A DNA stretch of 64,000 nucleotides from Hyaloperonospora brassicae (Eukaryota; Oomycota; Peronosporomycetes; Peronosporales; Peronosporaceae). The stretch spans positions 62,001 to 126,000 of the forward strand of contig CANTFL010000980.1 in assembly GCA_947650285.1 (NCBI GenBank), written 5' to 3'. How positions within the stretch are numbered: position 1 is the stretch's first letter; every line of letters begins with the position of its first letter. The translations under genes and the position numbers were made by a program. Below, piece after piece: positions 8,880-16,653 of the stretch. Under the pieces are notes generated by a model that saw only the letters and a program-made list of their open reading frames with translations, made no database searches and had not been told where the DNA came from.

Positions 8880-11800
8880 GCCTCCCCACGTAAAACGTAG
8901 GATGCGTGCGCATCCTACGTGGCAATTCGAGTGTGTATGCATTGCCCTTGCGATGCAACACTCGAAATGGCCCAATGTATTTCGGCAGTAGTTTACTACT
9001 GCCGACACTAGTGACTGCATGTCCAGGTAGGTTTACCGTTGACAGTAGTACTAGGTCATTAACCTTAAATGAAAGAACATTTGCTCTTCCATTCTTGTCT
9101 GCGTTCCGTTTCTGACGGTCCACCGCATTTGCGATGGAGTCCTGAACAAAACGGACTACCGCCTCTCGAGTCAGCAGGAAGTTCTCTGCTGACTCTTTGT
9201 TTTGTCTAGCAGTGCGCTTCGTGCGCACTGCTAAGAGATTGCTCTCTTCTTCAGCGAGGTTGTCTTCTTCCTCGCTGGCATAATCGTTGACGATGCTGAA
9301 TATACCAGCATCGTCATCATCATCCGAATCAATAATAGCGTCTTCGCTATTATTGAGATGATCTTCTCCATCGATGTCGACTTGATCGACATCGGCATCA
9401 TACGTGACGACGTTTGCGTCGACACGTGATGAGCAAGAGCCAAAACGGTTTTTGCTCGAGCGAGTCCCTCCCCCCTTATCCAAGAGTCACACTCTAGAAG
9501 GGTGGGCACACGTGGATGGCGTAGGCCATTCACGTAAAACGGTGTGTGCTGTGTTGAAGCATGCACCGAATTATTGATGGCGAATTCCACCATGGGTGGG
9601 AATTCGCTCGAACTCGGAAACGAGTGGACATATCCTCGAAGAATCTCTTCGAGGACACGGTTCGCACGTTCCGTCTGACCATCTGTTTCTGGATGGTCAG
9701 AAGTGGACATCTTCAATCGTGTTCCGAGAGTACGGAACACGGTTTGCCAAAATTCCGCCGTGAACCGAGGGTCACGGTCGGATACGAGTTCACGGGGTAA
9801 CCCGTGGAGTCTAAAGACCGTGTCTAGAAAGACACGAGCACAACCTTGAGCCTTGATTGACTCAGGGACAGCAGCAAGATGGACCATCTTGCTGAATCGG
9901 TCCACAAACACAAGAATACCATTATTCTTGTGAGCGTCGTCGGGAAACCCGAAGACGAAGTCCATTGAAACGGACTGCCAGCACTCTGTCGGAACAGGCA
10001 GAGGCTGCAATGGCGCACGGGATGAAGGACTAGGCTTCACCCGTTGACATACTTCGCAAGCACGGATGTACTTGCGAACAAACTGATACTGGCGGGGCCA
10101 GTAAAAGTCGCGACTTACCGTGAGGTAAGTCTTTTCTCTACCACGATGGCCGCTTGTTGGGGCATCGTGACACTCATACATGATGCGCAATCGCAAATCA
10201 TGATGAGCGGGTACGACGACACGAGGCGTGTCGTCGGCAACAGCTGTATAGTACAGCAATCCGTTGCGTGTACTATACCGATCCGATGAGGATCGGTACA
10301 AAGCCGGTAAATCCCTCATGGATTTACTGGATGGATTCACCAGATGATCCATCAATCGCAGAAGATCCTTATCTTCCGCGTATGCCTTTCGTACGTCGTC
10401 AAGTAAACTTGACGACGGGACACTGACTGACAGTGTCGCAACAGTGGGCTTGTCCTCACTGTTGGATTGCGCGTCCGGCTCGAAATCGGGCCGGCGCGAA
10501 AGAGCATCCGCGACGACATTGAGTCGTCCCGGTTTATACTCCACGGAGAAGTTATACTCCGCGAAGAAAGACAGCCACCTCGCCATTCTTTGCGAGAGGT
10601 GTGGGCTGTTTACGGCCGTGCGTAATGACGCATGGTCCGTGTAGACTACAAACGGTCTATCTCCCAAGAGATAGACGCGAAATTTAGCCAGTGCGCATTT
10701 CATGGCAAGGAGTTCCTTGTCATGCACTGGGTAATTACGCTTAGCTGCTTGCAGCTGACGCGATTGATAACAGATGACGCGCTCCGCGCCATCTGCATCG
10801 AACTGCATTAACGCACAGCCGATTGCGAAATCACTGGCGTCACAGACCACATGAAATGGTCTGTCCTGATCTGCAATCGCCAAGATCGGCGATTGCATCA
10901 AGCTTTGCTTGATACCTTCAAAGGAACGCTGGCACTCAGCGTTCCATGACCACTTGACATTTTTCTTGAGCAAGCAAGAAAGATGTACCGTCATCTCGGC
11001 GTAGTTGCGCGAGTACTTGTGCAAGTACGCCGCAAGACCAAGGAACTTTCGAAGTCCCTTGACATCGACTGGCACTGGCCAGTCGGTGATCGCCTTGATC
11101 TTTTCGGGATCAGGGCGTACGCCGTGTTTCCCCACGATGCACCCAAGAAGTGGTATTTCGCTAGCCGCGAATATACACTTCTTGAGGTTGGCGTACAACT
11201 TATGCTTGCGCATAAGTTGAAGAACCTGACGAACGTGAGTTCTGTGAACTTCAACGTCCGTCTTCCCGTCCATAGCCCGGCTATGGACGAACACATCGTC
11301 GAAGTAACTCGGTGCGAAGTCTCGCACCGGTCTCAACAGATTTGTTACACATCTGTTGAATGTTGCAGGGGCATTACTCAGCCCCTGTGGCATCACTAGC
11401 CACTCCCACAGCATCCCGCTGGGGGTACTCACTGCTGTGAACGGGACGTCCCGTTCACGCATCAGGATCTGATAGAATCCATCCATCAGATCCATGGACG
11501 AAAAGATGGTACTCTTTGACATACCATCTATGATTACGTCCTTCCTCGGTATCGGCGTCTGAGCCGGTACCGTTGCAGCATTCAACTTGTTGAATGCGTG
11601 CACTATCCGCCATCCTCCTGTGGACTTTCGCACACAGAAGGTCGGAGAGCTGTGAGGGGATGTTGATTCCCTCACATGGCCCGCTGCTAAGCGATCGGCA
11701 AAGAACTTGTCGATCGCTATCACTTGTTCACGAGGCAGTGGCCACTGCTTCATGACACAGTATTTCGAGCCCGGTTTGAGCTCGATCTCGTGTCGAGTGC

Positions 11801-13160
11801 CTTTGTCCTTAGGCAACTCGCAAGGTACGGATTCAGGGAACACATCCCTGAATTCGATCAAATCCTTATACAAAGGATTTGCCTGAAGTGACTCCCAGGA
11901 TTGGGACGCGTATCGCTCAATCCGAGTCTTCTCATCGAGGACACTTTCGTCCATCGATGAGCTGCTGAGAACCCGTTCGTTCTCAGCAAATACTGTTGCC
12001 GACCGAATGTCGGTCACATACTCGTCCTCTGTGACGAGTACGCAGATCTGCTTGACTTTGCCACTACGCAGATCACGCAAGAACCGTTTCGGTTCTAGCG
12101 TTGGCAACTGAGTTATCTCCGAAGTCAACTTCGGAGGCACAATCAGATCAAGCGTATAAGCGCCTACGCTTGATCCGTCATTAACCAAGACGTTCAACGT
12201 CTCGGTTTCTTCCTGGGATCTTGCTTCCACAGGTTGCTGAGGGCCTGATCCCTCAGCAAGCAACTCTTGAGGAACTCCTTCCTCAAGTACGTGGGGACTT
12301 ATTCCCTCGACGTCTTCCGACTGTGGCTGTGCAACCACAGTCAGGAACCGATCCTCTACGGTCGACTCTCCAGTCGACCTAGGATTTTCATGTTGCCCCT
12401 TGGGGGCAACAGATTTCTTTCTTCTAAGATGCTGCCCGCTAGGCCTGCATCCATGTCCCGGTCCACTCGACTTATTCGAGTGGTGGACCTTCGGCGCAGC
12501 CTGTACTTCTGTACAGCCGCCGGGAGCTTGCTCCACAGTGTAGTGATCAACTACACTGTGACCTTGTGCAGTCGTGCTAACGACCGTACCGCAAGTGAGG
12601 CCATCGCACTCACTCGCAGAACATCCACACGCTTGTGGATGCTCCAAGATGTTCATCAGATGGCCATCTGATGAACAAGCAGCAGGCATCTTCACGGATC
12701 GATGCTGCCAGCTCACCCTTGGCTCGTATTTTCTGAGCCAAGGTAATCCCAGGATGACATCAAATTTGTCATCCAGATCTAGTACGATGAAGTCATCATC
12801 GTACTGCTCGCCCTCTAACGTGTAGTGGATTCCTACTACACGTTTCTCAACGGTTATCGATGCGCCTGTTGCAAGGCGCACCGTCATCCTTGTGAGGGGA
12901 ATGTCGCGCTCAACGAACTTGAGCCTACGACCCTCTAGTGACTGGCGACGAACAAAGTTGTTCGACGCCCCACAGTCTACTAGGGCACGAAGCGACAAGT
13001 CATTTGTCGCTTCCAACTTCAAGGTGATGAGCGAAACGTCATCACCAGGTGCAGAGACACACAATGATTGTGTATCTGGAGCAACTTTCGTCAAGAGGTT
13101 TGCAAATTCTCTTGAGGTTGCTGGATCAGTAGGGCGCTCCGCCCCTACTGACCCCGACCA
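8252..13160 (-). CDS. pol: Element 1 pol: protease, reverse transcriptase, RNase H, integrase, chromodomain (two frame breaks)
   Basis: The polyprotein is reached from gag by -1 frameshifting. The longest frame is 13094-9231. Counting from 13094: the aspartic protease has DCGAS at residues 40-44; the reverse transcriptase has YFDDV with catalytic Asp 599-600 (bases 11295-11300); RNase H begins around [10 protein letters not shown]; the integrase has an HHCC zinc site ([17 protein letters not shown]) and the DDE core ([24 protein letters not shown]). The frame then breaks at a C6 run (9470-9475; element 2 has C7). It continues as the integrase C-terminal domain (KYIGPFRVL). A second one-base loss near 8700 precedes the chromodomain, [10 protein letters not shown]...WEPRSQ, which ends at 8252. 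Chromodomains direct integration to modified chromatin. Both breaks could be real or consensus errors. Confidence 0.92.
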
Positions 13161-13166
13161 TTTTTT
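13126..13166 (-). promoter_or_regulatory. Probable -1 ribosomal frameshift signal at the gag/pol junction
   Basis: In element sense the heptamer A AAA AAT (13166-13160) lies in gag phase TCA AAA AAT. After an 8-nt spacer comes a stem-loop pairing CAGTAGGG-CG with CG-CCCTACTG (13151-13126), which contains the gag stop TAG (13147-13145). Pol is open in the -1 frame from the heptamer onward without a stop. Slippery heptamer, spacer and hairpin fit the canonical arrangement. Confidence 0.75.
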
Positions 13167-14299
13167 GATGGCCCGTCTCGCTGTTGCGGCTTCGCAACAG
13201 CGCTGGACCCACGCCCATTGCCCTTTCTGGCGAATGGTCGTCCATTTCGCTCGGTACTGTTTGGTACTGGGCGCGGAGCACTACACTCGTATGCGTAGTG
13301 CCCTAGCTTCTGACAGCGATTGCACCTCTGCAATCGCTTGTTGCTTGTAGAGCGAGGTCTCTCGCTCTCAACATAACAGAGGTCCATTGGTTCTGGACCT
13401 CCGATCTCTTGTCGTCTCGGTGGACGGTAAGAGTTTGAGCTAGCATGAGCCTGTCTCATGCTAAAGTCTTCCTGTTCTGCGGCTGATATCGCTTCTTCAA
13501 GCGTATTCAGCTCAAGGCGGAACAGGTGGCTCCTGACGGGCCCTTCTGCGAGCCCTTGCATGAACACCGTAATCAACGTGTGTTCATGAACTGGGTTTGC
13601 AGTTATACTACTCGCAAGGAGTCGTATATGTTGTGCGTAAGCGTGCACATCACGCTTACCCTGCTTGAGTTTCAGGAGCTCTGAACGAGCCCTGAACTCA
13701 GCACGTGGCGGCTCAAACGTTTGTCTGAGCCGGGACTTGAAGTCATCTAGCGACCTAAACACATTTGGGTCGCTACTCTCGAGTCCCAGGGACCAAGTTT
13801 TGGCACGCCCTGCCAAGTGGGTCTGAGCAAATGTGAGTTTCATTTGCTCATCTTCGACGCGACGAGCCCTTAGGGCTCTGTCGAGTTCGACAAACCATAG
13901 TAACAGGGAGTCCTCCGGGACTCCACTGTACTTGGAGATGTCGACTTTCATCACTTCGGGACGACGCGCATGCGCCGTCCCGCCCACAGCAGCATGGAAT
14001 TGCTGCTGTCTCAACAGCTCCGTCTGTTGAGCACCGAGTTCTCTCAACTGCTCGGCCTGTTGAGAGCCTTGCTGGTGAAGCAAGGCTACTTTCTCCCTCT
14101 CGAGAGCAAGTTCATTGTGAATGAACTTGGCGATAGCAGCATGTTGTTGGTCTCTGTCTAGAGACTCCAACATGGTGCTGACGACGAGTTCGCCTACGGT
14201 AGAACTCATTCGTTCTACCGCACCCCATTCGATGTCACTCAAATGGGTAAACCCTTCACGCGTGGCGTGAAAGGTGTCTTCTTCATCCAACATGTTCAT
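13145..14299 (-). CDS. gag: Element 1 gag (capsid and nucleocapsid)
   Basis: The protein has 384 residues and starts MNMLDEEDTFHATREGF. The middle carries a retrotransposon gag domain (LLWFVELDRALRARRVEDEQ, then FKSRLRQTFEPP and LKLKQGKRDVHAYAQHIRLL). It is preceded by a Gln-rich helical segment (residues ~60-105). A CCHC zinc knuckle CNRCQKLGHYAYEC lies near residue 335, followed by a basic Arg/Gly-rich tail. Gag packages the element RNA. The start codon lies only 44 bases from the LTR and inside a perfect 11-bp inverted repeat (14284-14307). Pol follows in the -1 frame. The frame is intact. Confidence 0.93.
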   Translation of the reverse strand: MNMLDEEDTFHATREGFTHLSDIEWGAVERMSSTVGELVVSTMLESLDRDQQHAAIAKFIHNELALEREKVALLHQQGSQQAEQLRELGAQQTELLRQQQFHAAVGGTAHARRPEVMKVDISKYSGVPEDSLLLWFVELDRALRARRVEDEQMKLTFAQTHLAGRAKTWSLGLESSDPNVFRSLDDFKSRLRQTFEPPRAEFRARSELLKLKQGKRDVHAYAQHIRLLASSITANPVHEHTLITVFMQGLAEGPVRSHLFRLELNTLEEAISAAEQEDFSMRQAHASSNSYRPPRRQEIGGPEPMDLCYVESERPRSTSNKRLQRCNRCQKLGHYAYECSAPRPVPNSTERNGRPFARKGNGRGSSAVAKPQQRDGPSKNGRGQ

Positions 14300-14333
14300 G
14301 TTGGATGATGTGGTCCTTGGAAGGACTACAAAG

Positions 14334-14341
14334 TGCTACCA
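14334..14341 (-). other. Element 1 primer-binding site
   Basis: In element sense TGGTAGCA begins two bases after the 5' LTR. It complements the 3' end TGCTACCA of eukaryotic initiator methionine tRNA. Complementarity beyond 8 bases is weak. Confidence 0.6.
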
Positions 14342-14343
14342 GG

Positions 14344-14732
14344 TGTAACGGGGCACACCCTTGCGTAACTTAACGCAAGGGATTTGGGTGCCCCGACGGA
14401 CGTACACGTGGCGAGCGAGGAAGCGTAGGTAGGGTAAAAGTAGAACTGTTATATTAATAAATTAAGTCTTTAAACTACTGTCTCTTCGTTTGACTTAATT
14501 CAATTATACTAATATAACTGCATGTATGGTGACGTCTCGTCACCACTCATTGCGCGCGTCTTGCGGTGATTGGTGGGTTGATATCATCACGATATCAACC
14601 AATGAACAGACCCTTTGGTCGACCCTTCAATATCACCACTTTGGTGATATTGTTTTAAAGAATATCCATCTTATATTCTTTATTGTCACTTTCCTTAAGT
14701 GACAATATCATGTAACGGGCTGCCCCGTTACA
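14344..14732 (-). repeat. Element 1 LTR (5' LTR in element sense)
   Basis: The LTR is 389 bp and identical to 6756-7145 except for one missing T in the run before the TATATTC stretch. It is followed by the target duplication TCGAT at 14733-14737. It supplies the promoter for element RNA in minus orientation. Confidence 0.96.
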
Positions 14733-14737
14733 TCGAT

Positions 14738-16183
14738 AGTCGCGATGTTTGCAGCCAGAAGTAACGAGATGGATTGGTCAAAGCTGCATCGAGGACGCTA
14801 AAACGCGCACAAAAGCGGACAACGCCGCGTTCTCGAATGTGTAGGCAGGGGTGGTGGTGTTCTGCGGGGGATGTATGATAATCTGCTCGTTGGTGCTCGT
14901 GCTAGTCGCAGGGCACGTAATTTGCCACTTGGTTTGGATCAAACCTGGCTCTCTTGCGCTTCGTCAGTAAAGAATCACTGTGCTCGCACGGACACGGTAC
15001 ACGACTGAGACAAAAGCCGATCGAAGGTGCAGATCACAAAATGTGTCGATCCTATGGACGGACGAGCGACCGACTCCTGATCCAGTCAAGATGCAGCAAC
15101 AAGACCGCTGTTGTCGAGGCTGTGGATGCTAAAAGCGTGTTGCAAGTTGGCTGTAAAACGGGCTCATGGAACGTTGACGCGGAGATGACTAGCAAAGGAA
15201 TGACAATGGATGACACCAGCAATGCGTAAAGAGTCACACTCACAAACACCAGCAAGGTGCAACGGGTAGGCCCATTGCTTACATACTGATCCAAGCATCT
15301 GGTTGGGCGTGAGAACTGCGTTTAAAACATTGAAATGGCCACTGACAAATGGTACGCTCTCTCCTATTGTTGTCGCCGGGTACAGGATCGACAAATGTTT
15401 TTCGCCGATGGACGGGATGCAGCGGATTACTCGCGTACCTCAATATACCTCGTCTTCTCACTCACCGTAGCAAATAAAACGTCACGAACGGTGGAAGGTG
15501 CGGTGCTTAGGTAGAGTCGATATGCATCTGGTCGCGAATACGGGCACCGTTCCCGATTGGATCTTGACGCAGCCCCTTTTGGAACTGACCACCGTCTCGC
15601 TTTGTCGGATACGAACTAGGTCTCACGCGGGTAAAATGGGAACGTTGGATCGGTTATCACCACCGCGATTTCACACTTGTGCGAGCTATTCGTCATACCG
15701 TGAGCCGAGATAAACAAGATGCCTCCTTTTGCTATGTACGCCATGGATAGCAGCGAAGAGTGGAAATGTTGGAAGTGGAGATGTCATAGCGGACACTCCT
15801 TTCCGGGTCGACGCCCCAGCTGCCAGGTTTGGTAGCTGTAGTGGATGATTGGTGTGGTTACACTAAGTTCTAGAAGGTTCTTAGTCGTAGAGCGCAGGAT
15901 AGAGCAAGATCTCACTTCTAGATTGATTAAGCCACTGACGAGGCCCCCGGCGGGGGGCCGAAACGCGTCTGGCGCGCGTTTTAATATAGAAGTCATTAAC
16001 CATACATTCTCCTATTTCCTACAGGAAACCGGAAGGAGGGCACTAGGCAAGACGTACCAAGTTGTAAGGCAAGTCCATGGAGCATCAGTGTAGAGTGGTC
16101 GACGCGTATGACCTTGACACTAGAGGTCGTCAGATGGATTCAATGAGCTGCCTCTTGTACCGCATCATTTGCGCAAGAAGGAG
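14738..16183. other. Gene-free stretch between elements
   Basis: No gene was recognised. A GC-rich hairpin near 15941-15960 (GGCCCCC paired with GGGGGCC) sits in otherwise AT-leaning sequence. Short open frames show no family features. Confidence 0.4.
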
Positions 16184-16653
16184 TGTAACGGGGTGAGCCC
16201 GTTACATAAAAATAGGTACGAAAGTACCAATTTTTGAATATTATCTATTTTGATAATATTCAATCAACATCACTCGAGAAAAGCGATGTTGTCGGGATAT
16301 TACCTCTAAGGGTAATACTCGTGGAGGGGTCCACGTCTTGGTTGATGTACCGTGTACATCAACCAATTTAACCACCAATCGCTGCTGGACGCGCGCAATG
16401 GGTGGTAGACAGAAGACCCACATTGGAGACAGTAGTTTAATATAGTTAGTTTAAGACGAAAGATGATTTAGTAATAAAATAACCATATTAAATAACAGTT
16501 CTTTTTCCCCTCAAGACAGAGCTTTCGGGTTCTGTATGGTCTTGGTCGCGCTTCCTCACGCCACGTGTACGTGACGTCCGGCGTATGCACCCTTGTATTG
16601 TTATCAATACAAGGCGTTGCTCAGCTATCTGAGCAAGAGCGGGCCCCATTACA
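16184..16653 (-). repeat. Solo LTR of a related Ty3/gypsy family
   Basis: The sequence runs from TGTAACGGG to CCCCATTACA, 470 bp, the same terminal signature as the flanking elements. It carries the shared boxes (complement of CATTGCGCGCGTC near 16385-16405 and of CGATTGGTGG). It is full of hairpins: GAATATTATC/GATAATATTC (16236-16261), GGTAC/GTACC near 16215, and GGTTGATGTAC/GTACATCAACC (16340-16364). No internal coding region accompanies it, so it probably arose by LTR-LTR recombination. The flanking pentamers AGGAG and GAGAG do not match, so the ends or the insertion site have changed. Orientation follows the shared boxes. Confidence 0.75.

Larger units (their letters stand above)
6756..14732 (-). 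mobile_element. Element 1: nearly intact Ty3/gypsy chromovirus LTR retrotransposon
   Basis: This is a 7,977-bp element bounded by a 390-bp LTR (6756-7145) and a 389-bp LTR (14344-14732). The LTRs start TGTAAC and end GTTACA, and are identical except for one T in a T-run. The 5-bp target duplications TCGAT lie at 6751-6755 and 14733-14737. Read on the minus strand the order is LTR, primer-binding site, gag, -1 frameshift, pol (protease, reverse transcriptase, RNase H, integrase, chromodomain), polypurine tract, LTR. An extra plus-strand (antisense) ORF fills the space between pol and the 3' LTR. Two one-base deletions interrupt pol. The matching LTRs and TSDs indicate a recent insertion. Confidence 0.97.
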
